A stretch of DNA of 64,000 nt from Scolanthus callimorphus (GCA_033964015.1 CM066913.1:30034790-30098789), one strand, 5' to 3'; counted from the stretch's first letter, positions 33,827 through 44,044 are shown. Notes: generated by a model not told the origin, from the sequence alone. Translations and numbers: made by a program.

Positions 33827-34921
33827 TTAAGAATCTCTCCAGGTCTTTCGTGTTTCTAATCTTAGTTCATTCACTATATATTGAAAGTATTCATAGAATT
33901 CTGATTGTTGAACAGTTTGATCAACTAGATGGGTGTAGGCATAATCCAGTTCAGCTCTCCCAACAAGAACAATAAGGCCACCAACGCCACCATGGAATAC
34001 TGGAATTGTGTAAAGTGAATCGGGTCTTCCTGCTACTGTTTCAAACCTGGATTTCCTAATATAATGTGTGTTCCAGCTATCCTTTACTTCATCAAGCCCT
34101 GTCTGGAGTACCCTGGAAAAACTGAACCACAAGCAATCTCTTTGGAGAGGGTCTGCCATATTAAGAACTCCCCTGTCATACAAATCTTTGAAAAAACTTA
34201 TCCACCATGATGCCCAATGTTTCTTGAAGAAACTCCACCACCCCTCGATTCTTTGGTTGCGAGGAGATGGTACATATTTATGTGAGTCTGGGTCATCCAT
34301 GAAAAAAGAATGAATACCAGTCATAAGACCATTCTCAGTTCCTAGATCTGAATATAATTGCCGAGGGCAACCCCCTTGTTCATTTACAGCATCCAAATAA
34401 TAAGCAGCTATGTTATCTGGCAAATTGTTTGAACGTGTGACATACAGCCACAATACTTTCCTACTATATCCATCTATGCATCCGTGTATGGGAAAGCCAA
34501 AGGGCTTGAGTTTATCGTACCCATCCGTATGCCAGACTTTATTCGGACCTGGACAAACATATTCCCTCCTACGCAATCTATGTGTTTTTCTTTCTTCGAC
34601 TCCGCCAGGATCAAGTTCTCGAACAATTTGTTCGACTGCTTTTCTAGGACATCTTATCCCATTCCTCTGAAGTGTGTGCCATATACTACGGTACCCCTGA
34701 GAAGATCCAGGACCATCCATTGATTCAGCAACAGCATTTCTGAGTGCATTTTGATCGTATTTGACGCCATTGCTGTGAAGATTGATAGCTTTAAGCCTCC
34801 TTTTAAGAGTACTGAGACTCATTTCAACCCCGTGCTGTGTTCTCAGTAGTTCTAGAATCTCCTTGTACTCATAACCCTCGTAAAATAAAGATTAAAGTAG
34901 CGCTTGCTCAAAGTCCGCCAT
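33827..34921 (-). pseudogene. Integrase-type DDE transposase of the 13-kb element, one in-frame stop
   Basis: The enzyme would cut and join the element's ends. The frame begins at ATG 34,921, has TAA as codon 10 (34,894-34,892), then is open to 33,827: 364 codons in all. From the next ATG (34,822) it still gives 331 residues. After the stop comes a helix-turn-helix-like N-terminus ('YEGYEYKEILELLRTQ', 'MSLSTLKRRLKAI'). The RNase H-like core follows with Asp in 'WHTDGYDKL', 'GCIDGYSRK', Asp in 'YSDLGTENG' and Glu in 'NQRIEGWW'; 33 residues separate the last two acids. This is the integrase-core family seen in many animal genomes. It sits about 280 bp from the right end of the element and reads inward. 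The nonsense codon would remove or shorten the DNA-binding segment. Confidence 0.8.
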
Positions 34922-35005
34922 CTTAATATCTTGAATCAAGTGGCTTGTTCAACCGCTGACCCGTTTCAGGCTCGCTCCTTGGGTTGCCTGTGGTGAAGTC
35001 ACGAG

Positions 35006-35203
35006 TTTGTGAGAGTTTGCCGTGAGCACTTTGAGTTTACCGTGAGCAGTTTGAGTTTGCCGTGAGCACTTTGACTTTGCCGTGAGCAGTTTGACTTTGC
35101 CGTGACCACTTTGAGTTTGCCGTGAGCACTTTGACTTTGCCGTGGGCACTTTAAAACTGCCGTGAGCAAGTTGAGTTTGCCGTGACACTTTTGGGCCACC
35201 GTA
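35006..35203 (-). repeat. Right terminal repeat and 20-bp subterminal repeats
   Basis: On the minus strand the 27-bp terminus is followed by about nine 20-bp units of the 'gctcacggcaaactcaaagt' type, in the same arrangement as the left end. The units differ individually from the left set, so the two arrays are not a recent copy of each other. Confidence 0.85.
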
Positions 35204-35412
35204 TGAAGATGATAGAAGGCCGATTTACAAGTAGAGGTCACCTGTTTTTCCATAGACATTGTGTCGTCAAACCAAGCCCCAATGTTTTTAGCAGAAGAAC
35301 AGCGATTTACAAGTTGAGTTCCAACATAAAGAGAGTTCAACGTAGGCGAAGGACGGTGGCGAGCGGAGAGGATCTATTTTACATTACAATTATTTTTTTT
35401 TTTGCCAAATGA
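35204..35412 (-). pseudogene. L2/CR1-like LINE, 5' remainder of the interrupted copy
   Basis: The minus strand reads 'NSLYVGTQLVNRCSSAKNIG', 'AWFDDTMSMEKQVTSTCKSA' and 'FYHLH', and then meets the transposon end. This RT-thumb segment directly precedes the 'HNIAKIRKF' segment found at 22,202, so both halves are one LINE copy. It peters out near 35,400 at a T-rich run, so the LINE was already 5'-truncated or decayed. Confidence 0.85.
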
Positions 35413-35560
35413 GTGAAAACATCAAGCATTTGAAAAAACGCTGCTTAAAATATCAGCCAGTTTGTAAAGTTTTACTCATTTACCACAGTTGAACTGTGTA
35501 AAAAAGCAAACCCCGACTTTCCAATCACTACAAATTTCTATTTACACTAGGATTTAGTTT

Positions 35561-35632
35561 AATAATAATAATAATAAGTTACTTTTTTTATAGCGCTTTT
35601 CTCTTACGGATCCAAAGCGCTTTACAACAGTT
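35561..35632 (-). mobile_element. LINE 3' end fragment with (TTA)n tail
   Basis: The minus strand reads 'gtaaagcgctttgg', then 'aagcgctataaaaa', then (TTA)5. This is the same type of 3' end as the L2-like LINE at 21.25 kb. No coding part is attached. Confidence 0.6.
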
Positions 35633-35754
35633 TTATATATAGTTTCAATACGAATCAGGTTCATTTAAAGTTGTGATTTTCTAGAAAATGTAGCTACTAA
35701 ATTTGAAGTTTTGCACGTGTATTTCAGAAAACTTCTTCATCTTTGTCCTCCATA

Positions 35755-36560
35755 GTCCGGTGGATTAGAGCACATTTTCGAGGAAATTGCGCATTTTAGG
35801 CTAAAGCCCCAATTTTTTGCCAGGTGATAGTTTTCAATGTATTTTTAAAGCGTAGATATGGAGGCATGCAAGAATTCTTTCGTAGCGAAAGCTAGCGAGG
35901 TTTTAGAGTGAACTATTGTTTAGCTCAATAGCAGCCATTTTGAATGCTTTGTTATTCAAATGAGGTTTAGAACTTAGCTATGTGAACATTCAAGTTGTTC
36001 TCTAGACTGCACAGCCATAGCAGCTCAACATTTGCTAATTCTGAACTATGGATTGAGCTGACTGACTTCGGCTGCACGTCTCCTTAGAGTTTTTGGTGAT
36101 CTATTAAATGTCATGATCAGTTTATTGTGAATGTTACGAAATGTTTATAATTTCTATTGTAAAACAATAGTCTGACTGAGGTTTGATGAAATGTTTCAAG
36201 AATGACCAACAAATTCTAAAAAAGATCGAAATAATTGGTACCTGATGTGTCAAATGTGTAAAACAAAGCTTGTCTCTAAAATTTTGGCATGATATTTCTT
36301 CCTAGTACTGTGCTATACTCTATAAACACGGACGATGGAAGATTTCACTAAGTGCCGCAGAGCTCATGAATAACAAAGGATTCAAAGATGGCTGCCAATG
36401 GCAAAACAATGGTTCACATTAAAACTGTTCTAGCTTTCGCTACGAATAAAAATTAGCGTGCCTCCATATCTTATCTTGAACACAATACTGAAAACTATTG
36501 ACATGCAAAGTCTGGAGTCTTTAGCCAAAAGTGCGCAATTTTTACGCTAATCCGCCGGAC
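35755..36560. mobile_element. TIR element, GTCCGG-ended family
   Basis: About 170-bp inverted ends. The left reads 'gtccggtggattag', 'gcgcattttaggctaaag' and 'atatggaggca'. The right carries the inverse 'tgcctccatat', 'ctttagccaaaagtgcgc' and 'ctaatccgccggac'. TA flanks both ends. The ~450-bp interior is non-coding. The termini resemble those of the larger element at 39,277-42,644. Confidence 0.7.
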
Positions 36561-37154
36561 TACCAGCTGATTCAGACCGGAAGCAAAATTACGCGCAAAA
36601 GTCACGTGATTGAAACCCAAGAATTGACTGGTGCATTAGAAAGTTACTTTAACCCCAGAAATACTGCCCAAAACACGAAAATAATCACACAAATTGTAGT
36701 ATTTACTACTTCTACAAACTTTACTGAGAACAACGATACACGCATGTAGCTAATGAGGTTCTGTTTTAGGCTGGTCGATCGCTTGTGGTGAATACAACGG
36801 AAAAGACGGCTCTCGTTAGCACTGCAGAACAAGTTCAATGTGTTTCTCCGGAATTTCGAAGAGATTAATGGAGATTTTCCAAGAGAAAGTTCAATACTTA
36901 TGAGAGTTGAAGTACGTCTTACCTTGATAATTGCTTGTCTAGAGTGTAATCTTTCAAGAAATCATGAAGAAAGACGTTCCCGCGCCTTCTGCAACACACC
37001 GCCATCTTGGAAATCGCACCTGGTATCCCACAATGCATTGCATAGGTATACAGCCAAATAAGGCATGCAACCAGGGCTTTAGGAACAGGGAAATTTTTAG
37101 AAAACGTTGTCAAAATGATGTGGCGTAGTAGGCGTAGTAAGGATCTATTTTGTT

Positions 37155-37620
37155 TTCGGTCTAACGAGTGATGTGGACGCTCGAAAGGAGAATTGGCAAC
37201 CGGCCTCACTATAAAATCTGAAATAGATCATGAAATTAACAGTATAAGGACTACATTCTAGCTACAGTCTTAACATTCCGATCATAACTTTGAAACCATA
37301 CCGATTATAAACACACGATTCTAAAATACATCGAGATATGCGACTAAATGTGCTTATAAAATCCTAAGTACTATCAATAAAGAATCAATTACTAATATAT
37401 ACTAGATTAAGAATGTACCTGAAGGGTGAATACCCGGCGGTCGCGACTTGAAACACAATAACACTTCTGAACTCCGTAACCTGGTTCTTCACGGATTGAC
37501 TGTATCGACTGGCAGTGAACTCAAGTCGACTCTATGAAGCTCTCGTGTTACAACAACATAGAGTAATCATTTTTGAGTAATCATTAACACATTATGTATT
37601 AACAAATTAAATCTAAATTA
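37155..37620 (-). repeat. Segment duplicated in inverted orientation at 43,070-43,410
   Basis: Shared words in inverse order are 'gagaattggcaaccggcc', 'atagatcatgaaattaacag', 'acattccgatcataactttg' and 'gtcgcgacttgaaacacaat'. This copy contains an extra ~115 bp before 'attaacaaattaaatctaaat' that the other lacks. No coding sequence. The run 36,565-37,150 shows nothing recognisable. Confidence 0.75.
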
Positions 37621-37990
37621 GAAGTTTCGGAAAGAAAGCGGACTGCTGCGAGGATATTTATTTAACGCTTGCAACATGTCTGAAATCAAAATAATCAATC
37701 ATCTGATTTGAATTATTTGATATAGCGGGAAAATATCATATGATGGAGAATTAACCAGTGCGGGGGATCGCAAACGAGTCCTACCCGTTTGACCTCTTCG
37801 ATTTCCGCGTTTCATTCACGCGTCGCTTTTGGGGATCCCACGATTTTTTTGTGCTAACCGCAAAACCGTGAGATTTTGTTTCCAATACAAAAATTGTACG
37901 GGCGAAGGAGAGATTCACCCTCGAGAGACATAAGATCTCAGTGCGGTGCGGTGTGGGGTGGGTAATAAAAATCGAATAAACAAGTGGTAT
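37620..37990 (-). repeat. Dispersed repeat, inverted copy of 14,090-14,500
   Basis: The reverse complement carries 'caccccacaccgcaccgcac', 'tacaatttttgtattgga', 'aaatctcacggtttt' and 'gaaatcgaagaggtcaaa', as described for the first copy. It joins directly to the preceding duplicated segment. Confidence 0.7.
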
Positions 37991-38222
37991 ATGCTTCATC
38001 GTTGAATGTCACAATAGCCGCCTTATTTGAATATGAATGGTCCTTTTGTTTGATAATGCCTCGTTCTATTAGAAGACGACTATATGGCATTCAGCGATGA
38101 AGTAGATCCACCCGCGATCCGCCGAAAGATGAAAACTAACTAAAACTCTAAACCTTATCTTAAGTAAATCGCTAAATGTTGAACTTATGTATATAAAGGC
38201 AACAAATTAACTCTGATACACG

Positions 38223-39035
38223 CCCGGCATAACTAATCGAACGTTCGGTAATCGAACTTAATCGAACACCAATCGTTCGATTGATTTTGATTGAGTTCGG
38301 TAATCGAACATAATCGAACTCACCCGAAAACATTTTTCAATCGAACATAAACGAACGTTCGATTCCCGAACAATGTGCTCATTAATCAAACCCAATTGAA
38401 CTTCAAATGAAACACAGGCATTTTTCTAAATCGGAAACAATCACTAACCAAGATTAGCACCTCAGTTCGGCTCGCCTGGCGCATACTGGGAACTGCACTG
38501 TACATGAACTGCAGGTGTTATATTAATGAGACGTTAATCCAATAGTCCCGAATAGTTTTGTTGAAGTTGAATGTTTTTTACCATATCCGCCTCATAGGTC
38601 TGTAAAAGTAATAAAGACTCAGGCATCGGTCATGATTGAACTATGGGTTTATTGAGTGATTTTACTGAGATTTTCTTATAAAACTGAGTTTTTTCAGGTT
38701 CTGTTGTTATTTAGAAGGCTAAGTGTCCCAGCTGAAAATGAAATTTGAATAAAGCTAATACTTATGTTAACTGTTCATGGCCGTCTATGTGTATTACCCC
38801 ATTGCGTGTCACTGATGAGTCTTACCCAATTTCTAAAGTCATGCAAAATTTCCGAACAAATTAATCAAACCAATCATTTTGATTTATGTTCAATTGAGTT
38901 CGGTAATCATACTCACCAAAACGTTTTGTTCGATTATGTTCGACTACCGAACCCAATCAAAACCAATCGAACGATTGGTGTTCGATTAGGTTCGATTGAA
39001 ATTTTGTTCGATTTTGTTCGATTGGTTATGCCGGG
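38223..39035. mobile_element. TIR element with 6-bp target duplication
   Basis: The ends read CCCGGCATAACTAATCGAAC on the left and the inverse 'gttatgccggg' on the right. The flanking repeat is TACACG (38,217-38,222 and 39,036-39,041). The subterminal parts repeat 'gttcgattatgttcg'-like words in both orientations. The interior has no transposase. Confidence 0.75.
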
Positions 39036-39361
39036 TACACGAAACTCAGCTCTTCAAACTGTCACTCAACCGTTCTATTTCAAAGACGAAGGCGCCCGAC
39101 GGCAATTAAATATTTTGAGATCCCGCATAAAACATCAATCAATTAAGATACCGGATTGAAAACGAGGCTCAGGATTTGCCAGACAGACGCCAAGCTGAAA
39201 CAGGAGGTCACGGATAGAAAAATCCCGCGCAGATCACAGAGGGAAAACGCGCATAGGGGGAAAAACGCGTATGGCTAGTCCGGAGGATAAGCGTAACATT
39301 GTTCAAATTGGTGATTAAAGTGCCACAGTTCGTCTGTATTATCTTCAGGGGGCTGGTAACA

Positions 39362-39364
39362 ATA

Positions 39365-39393
<29 letters not shown>
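39362..39393 (+). repeat. (TAA)n microsatellite
   Basis: About ten 'taa' units. On the minus strand it forms the (TTA)n tail of the LINE fragment described next. Confidence 0.85.
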
Positions 39394-39395
<2 letters not shown>

Positions 39396-39473
39396 TTTAT
39401 TAACCTTATATCCAATAACTAGATACATCGGTTAATCATACATGTTAATAATTTACAATAATAATAATAAAAC

Positions 39474-39730
39474 TTATTCAGAGACGTCCAACAAGTTGAC
39501 TTTGTTAAGCAATTCACTAAAATATCTTGCAGACAATTTAAGGGCCAAATCATCTTTCATTGCTAAAATATAGAGAAATAATGACCTTTTATCAAAATAT
39601 CTAAAGGCTCTGTTAATTCGGTACAGGCTTGTTAGGAAATCAAATCTTAAACGACTGAACATACTGTGATCACATTCCATTATGTAATGAAATTCATCAC
39701 CAATGATAAGGACCCCAATTGGGTTCTTAT
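39474..39730 (-). pseudogene. LINE ORF2 extreme C-terminus
   Basis: The minus strand reads 'VLIIGDEFHYIMECDHSMFS', then 'LRFDFLTSL'. This fits the 'IGDEFHYL--C----RxxY' zinc-knuckle block at the C-terminus of many LINE ORF2 proteins. It is followed by a stop and, 80 bp on, a (TTA)n tail. Short and isolated. Confidence 0.55.
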
Positions 39731-40924
39731 TGGTTCGCGATTTACTCGGTGCTCAAGTTTTCCCACATGTTTTCTACTAAAAACCACAGGGTACCCAATT
39801 CGTAAAAAATCTTTTGTTACAAAAACACGCCAAGAAATCTTTTTCTTACGAATTTACGAAGAACAATCCAACAAAAGCGTTTTAAAACAAAACTCGATAT
39901 GATTCCATAGTAAAGAGTGGCTTTTAGCATGAATGTCATGCTTTTTATGGCAAAATTTGAAATCTCCCAGGTAGACTGGCAATGGCGGCTCTCTGTTTGG
40001 GTCATGTCTGGTGGCGGTCGCATCGACTCGATTTTCTCTTTGTCGCTTTACGGCATTGAAAAACAAAAGCTGGGATATCGTTGCAGCGAAGTTAGCGTGG
40101 GTTGCCCGTTCAGCTTCATTTTCGTCTTTGACGTTTGTTCCTTCCTATATCATACTAATAAGCGCTAGTAGCAAATTTGGTACTGCAGCCCGCTGACAGA
40201 AGTCAGGCTCAAACGTACCGGTGAACTGTTGTTTGTTAGAGAATCACCTTTCTCACAAGCATCGCTGCTTTAGCCAGGTGCATAGCTTCGGTGTCATAGT
40301 TGTGGGTTTCTGCAAGCTCTAAGGCCCCACTGATATCATCAGAGAAAGTTAGCTTGACTTATTTTCTTTCTGTATAAGCGCGCAACCCAGGCAATTGTGC
40401 AAGAAGGCGTTCCTTTAATCGTGTGTTGTTAACTCGCTGTGGACCTCGCGCGCCTAGCTCCTCTAGTAAACACGAATACATTTTACTGAGATTAGATAGC
40501 TGAAATACGGCTGGCCTGGGAGGGTCTTCAATAAATCACCAACTCTGCCAGGGCAATATTTTCTAGAGAGATTTCAGAAGGTTCATTGTGGTCTTGTTCT
40601 GGGGGTCGTATACTTCTAGCCCTATTGTACAAGTGCATGTCTCCAGCTGAAAGCTTAGACAACAGTTCATGGTCTTGCAGCTTGGTTGCAGCAGCTCTCA
40701 CATTGCTGTCTATATTCATGGTCGCGGCTCTGTGGAAGTTCTTACCTGTTGCAACCATTCAAATTGCAGCAATTAGTGTCCATCATCAAGAACAGCGTTT
40801 TATTGATGCGCTAAAGCTACTGGTGGCATATTCTCCAAAGTGTTACCACAGACATAGTCATAGTTTATTAGAGTATCAGGTATCGTGACAAGACGTACAT
40901 GAATAGTGGTGAATGTATACCGAG

Positions 40925-41340
40925 CCCGGGGGGGGTTCTTCACTTGTCGACCTGATAGGGGTGCTCGTCGTATTTTTTAGGGGTCAAAATCGACTCTCAG
41001 GTATTTTTTAGGGGATATCGGAGAAACATTGTGGCTTTCACTAATAAATGGTATTTTTTAGGGGTACGCAAATGAATGAAAGGGTCACAAACCAAGTAAA
41101 ACGTTTTCTTTCTTTCTTTGTTCATTTATAGTTCTAAAATAAGCCTTGTTTTGAGATGAAAAACAATAAACAATAACAAAAAAGGTTTATTGTTGGTATT
41201 TTTTAGGGGTCATTTTGTTTTATAAGGTATTTTTTAGGGGTTGGATTTTTTGCGTCCTGGTATTTTTTAGGGTATATTTTCCGATGTCCCGACGAGCACC
41301 CCTATCACTCTTACATGGGAGAACCCCCCCCCCCCCCGGG
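40925..41340. mobile_element. CCCGGG-ended MITE with 8-bp target duplication (second copy)
   Basis: The 416-bp insert begins CCCGGGGG and ends CCCCCGGG. Inverted inner ends read 'gataggggtgctcgtcg' and 'cgacgagcacccctatc'. The flanking repeat is ATACCGAG (40,917-40,924 and 41,341-41,348). The interior repeats 'tattttttagggg', a T-for-C variant of the motif in the 6.4-kb copy. It disrupts the coral-type pseudogene. Confidence 0.85.
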
Positions 41341-41680
41341 ATACCGAGACGCGAAACGTCGAGGTTATATATCGTGCCACTGATCATCGACCCTGAGGGA
41401 AATACTTGTTTTAGTATCGACTTAATCAGTTGGATAAAATATGAAAGTATTGTTAATATTGCGTAGAAACGTCTCCGATTGACACCAAAGCTCAAGCACG
41501 GTGCAAAACAGTGATTATCCTCAATTAGTATATACCAATACCAAATATTTCATATTTCAGTTTCATATTTCATACTCAATCTGTTTGATCGCAAAAAAAA
41601 CACATAGGCGGCTTTCACTCGTCTCCCGCGACCTTGCTTGCGTCCATAGCGACGCCCGAGTTTTGACGGAGCTTGGTCCT

Positions 41681-42131
41681 GGCCCCGGGCAGGAAGGGGG
41701 GTGGGTACTCCCTTACAAGAGCTATACGGGTATGTGCCGCCAAACGGGGTTCCGATTTCTTCCTCCAGCCGATAGAACGGGGTATCGTTTAGGAACCGTC
41801 CTCTAGAACGGGGTATGATAATGAAGACCACCCAGTTAAATCTTCAAGGAAGCGACCCGGCGGTTACGTATTGTTTTATTGTTCGCCGAAGAAGGGGCTG
41901 CAAGCAGTCTAAAAGAATTCAACAAGCTTTAACTGATAAAACCGTAACATGTAAACAATAACAATTTTGATGTACAGGTATCATTAATTTCTCTTTAGAA
42001 CGGGGTCTCATTTTGGGTGCAAAAATAGTGAACGGGGTAGCTTTTCTTCAAAAAATCGCTTTAGAACGGGGTCCGCATTTGAAATTCGCAGCGGCACATA
42101 CCCACCCTATATCAAGCCAAGGGGGGGGGGG
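41681..42131. mobile_element. MITE inside the coral-type pseudogene
   Basis: The inverted ends are imperfect: 'ggggggtgggtactccc' with 'acgggtatgtgccgcc' on the left, 'gcggcacatacccaccc' with a G run on the right. The interior repeats 'agaacggggt' at least six times. Coding pieces of the pseudogene resume immediately on both sides, which defines the borders to within a few bases. Confidence 0.6.
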
Positions 42132-42718
42132 AGCAAGACTTGTGCCAGTTTCTCCGTCGTCGAGGCTTGCAAGTGGCACTTTGATAGGAAGTTCAGGAAG
42201 TTGACCGATCTCTTCTGCGAACAAGGTTTCAGCTAACGTTTTGTAGCCTGTTGTTGCCCCTTTTCGTTTGCTATTGAGAGGACAAACAAATTTCTCGGAA
42301 GGACGGACCTCTTGGCACAAGGCACACAAATTCCATTTAATAATATGGCGTTCCATTTTCTATTTTTCTTTCCGAAACTGCAACATCGAGATCAGTCAGG
42401 CGTTCCTCGACCGTGACACAGGATCCCCATCGGCCTTGTTGTTTCGAGTTTTACAGTGATTTCTCATGTTTTATTAAGCGTTAAAGAGAAAAATGCGTGA
42501 CCTGCTATGAGCCCGCCGTCCGGACCGCTGGGGGGTCCTTATCAATGTTTAATCTACGTATGAAAAGGTACCTATTCTGAAAATGTTATGCTTTAATCAC
42601 CAATTTGAAAATTCTGCTATTTTTTGTCGCTAATCCTCCGGACTGAAATGGGTAAAGATAACGCGCATGGCAAAATGGGTAAAGATTAGTGTCGCTGCTC
42701 GGCCTGCAGCCTCGCAGC

Positions 42719-43072
42719 AATAACGTCTATTGTTCGTAGATACTTAAAATAAAACGCTAAAAGTGTCCATAACAAACCGTCGCCAGATGTGCGTCGATGA
42801 CATCGTCCTCCTCGTCGACTTCAACGCCCCGCGAGACAAGTGGAGCATGGGACGAGTGACGGAAGTCTATCCTGAGACGACGGTATAGTAGGGAATGTAA
42901 AGGTGAAGACGACGTCTGGTGAGTACCAGAGATCTGTGCAGAAATGCTGCCTGATCAACGAGGCCAAGTAATTCTCTGACGTTATCTATTGCCCCCCCCC
43001 CCCCCCCCCCGAGGGTTTGTTATGGACACTTTTAGCGTTTTATTTAAGTATCTACGAACAATAGACGTTATT
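42719..43072. mobile_element. Inverted-repeat element enclosing a BEL/Pao fragment
   Basis: Arms of about 60 bp ('aataacgtctattgttcgta ... acacttttagcgtttt') are near-perfect inverse copies at 42,719-42,780 and 43,013-43,072. Between them lie a DUF5641-like coding fragment and a C run of about 20. It may be a non-autonomous element that picked up retroelement sequence. Confidence 0.65.
42788..42972 (+). pseudogene. BEL/Pao DUF5641 C-terminal fragment
   Basis: The plus strand reads 'VCVDDIVLLVDFNAPRDKWS', then 'MGRVTEVYP', a break, then 'NVKVKTTSGEYQRSVQKCCL' and a stop at 42,972. This is the terminal DUF5641 region of BEL/Pao polyproteins (compare 'GDVVLI--N-PRG-W-LGRV'). There is one frame break near 42,885. 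It is a different subfamily from the element at 31-33 kb. Confidence 0.75.
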
Positions 43073-43410
43073 TAGATTTAATTTGTTAATAAGTCTTATT
43101 GTGTTTCAAGTCGCGACCGCAGGGTATTCACCCTTCAGGTACATTCTTAATCTAGTATATATTAGTAATTGGTTCTTTATTGATTGTACTTTATAAGCAC
43201 ATTTAGTCACATATTTTGATGTATTTTAGAATCGTGTGTTTATAATCCGTATGGTTTCAAAGTTATGATCGGAATGTTAAGACTGTAGCTAGAATTTAGT
43301 CCTTATATTGTTAATTTCATGATCTATTTCAGAATTTTATAATCGAGTTGAATTAAAAGGAAAAACCTGAGGCCGGTTGCCAATTCTCCTTTCCAGCGTC
43401 CACATCACGA
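43070..43410 (+). repeat. Inverted duplicate of 37,155-37,620
   Basis: It carries the same words in reverse complement and ends with 'gagaattggcaaccggcc' inverse at 43,372-43,390. The inverted-repeat element of 42,719-43,072 abuts its inner end at 'aatctaaat'. Confidence 0.75.
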
Positions 43411-43434
43411 GATAGGCAAGTATAATGCAGACCA

Positions 43435-43785
43435 GGGGTGCTTACCATTATGCCAAAATTCCCGGAAATTCCGGTTGGGAGATAAATGGTACAGTCATTT
43501 TTTCGGTCATCCCAGTTAGAACGACTAGAACGAGCGAAAAATTCCGGTTGGTTTGCCGAGACATAATGGTTCAAACCATTTCGGTTGGGTCGACCTGTCG
43601 CGAGAGGACTAAAACCGAGAAATTATTTAAAATCCCGAAGTCCGTTGTATCGGAATGAAAAGACAACCTCTGAAGGTGAACCAGGGGCTGTGAACCATTC
43701 ATTCCAACCGGGATTACCAAAAATTGACCGTACCATTTATCTCCCAACCGGAATTTCGGGAATTTGGCATATTGGTAAGCACCCC
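43435..43785. mobile_element. MITE with ~70-bp inverted ends
   Basis: The left end reads GGGGTGCTTACCATTATGCC, then 'ccggttgggagataaatggt'. The right end is the inverse: 'accatttatctcccaaccgg', then 'ggtaagcacccc'. The interior repeats 'aaccatttcggttgg'-like words. A target duplication is not clear. Confidence 0.8.
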
Positions 43786-43787
43786 AG

Positions 43788-43872
43788 AAAATGCAGACTG
43801 CAGACTAGACTGCAGACTGGAAAATGCAGACCGAAAAATGCAGACCGAAAAATGCAGACTAGAAAATGCAAG
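43788..43872 (+). repeat. ~17-bp tandem repeat
   Basis: Units like 'gaaaatgcagactg' and 'cgaaaaatgcagac' recur five to six times immediately after the MITE. The left flank of the MITE also ends 'aatgcagacc', so the array may predate the insertion. Confidence 0.75.
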
Positions 43873-44044
43873 TCATTTTGAATTTTGAATAGGTTAGTTT
43901 TTGTCCATTTATATTAAAGAACAACAGCTTTGAATTGTTGTTCGGTTTTCGCAGTATGAAGGCTCGTTTAAAGTTATTGAATCAAAAGCGGAATTGGAGA
44001 TTTCCTCAAATCATTTCCATCGCGGCATTCAGTTAGGCCCGGTT

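Larger units (their letters stand above)
22203..35203. mobile_element. 13.0-kb DNA transposon with DDE integrase-type transposase and HECT cargo
   Basis: The left end begins TACGGTGGCCCAAAAGTGTC and the right end is its reverse complement; 27 bp are identical at both ends (22,203-22,229 and 35,177-35,203). The flanking 6-bp repeat TGAAGA lies at 22,197-22,202 and 35,204-35,209, or the 8-bp ATGAAGAT if the terminal TA is counted as target. The interrupted sequence is one L2-like LINE on the minus strand, which becomes continuous when the element is removed. Both ends carry 20-bp subterminal repeats. Internal genes are an intron-containing zinc-ribbon/HECT gene (plus) and an integrase-type transposase (minus). 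Nested insertions (26.4-29.2 kb, 30.5-30.7 kb, 31.0-33.4 kb) make up about 5.5 kb. The 6-bp duplication and integrase-like enzyme are compatible with the IS3EU group as I remember it; this assignment is tentative. Confidence 0.85.
39850..42356 (-). pseudogene. Shattered gene of a coral-expanded, transposon-linked family of unknown function
   Basis: Pieces in collinear order on the minus strand. (1) 42,356-42,147: Cys-rich start 'WNLCALCQEVRPSEKFVCPL', then 'GYKTLAETLF'. (2) 41,680-41,590: 'TKLRQNSG', a stop, then 'PPMCFFCDQTD'. (3) 40,750-40,540: 'NVRAAATKLQDHELLSKLSA', then 'LAELVIY'. (4) 40,540-40,380 in another frame: 'FQLSNLSKMYSCLLEELG', then 'NTRLKERLLAQLPGL'. (5) 40,360-40,246: 'FSDDISGALELAETHNYD', then 'LAKAAMLVRK'. 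(6) 40,220-39,850: 'ISQLLFFNAVKRQREN', then 'PLPVYLG'. The order and motifs match a protein type I remember as very common in coral gene sets. Its function is unknown to me; the CxxC pairs suggest zinc binding. Stops, frameshifts and MITE insertions between pieces 1/2 and 2/3 make it dead. Confidence 0.65.
39277..42644. mobile_element. 3.4-kb TIR element carrying a coral-type pseudogene
   Basis: The left end reads AGTCCGGAGGATAAGCG and then 'caaattggtgattaaag'. The right end is the inverse: 'ctttaatcaccaatttg', then 'cgctaatcctccggact'. The right copy has about 13 extra bases between these blocks. No target duplication could be fixed. Inside are a minus-strand pseudogene (39,850-42,356), a LINE scrap and at least two later MITEs. 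Confidence 0.55.
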
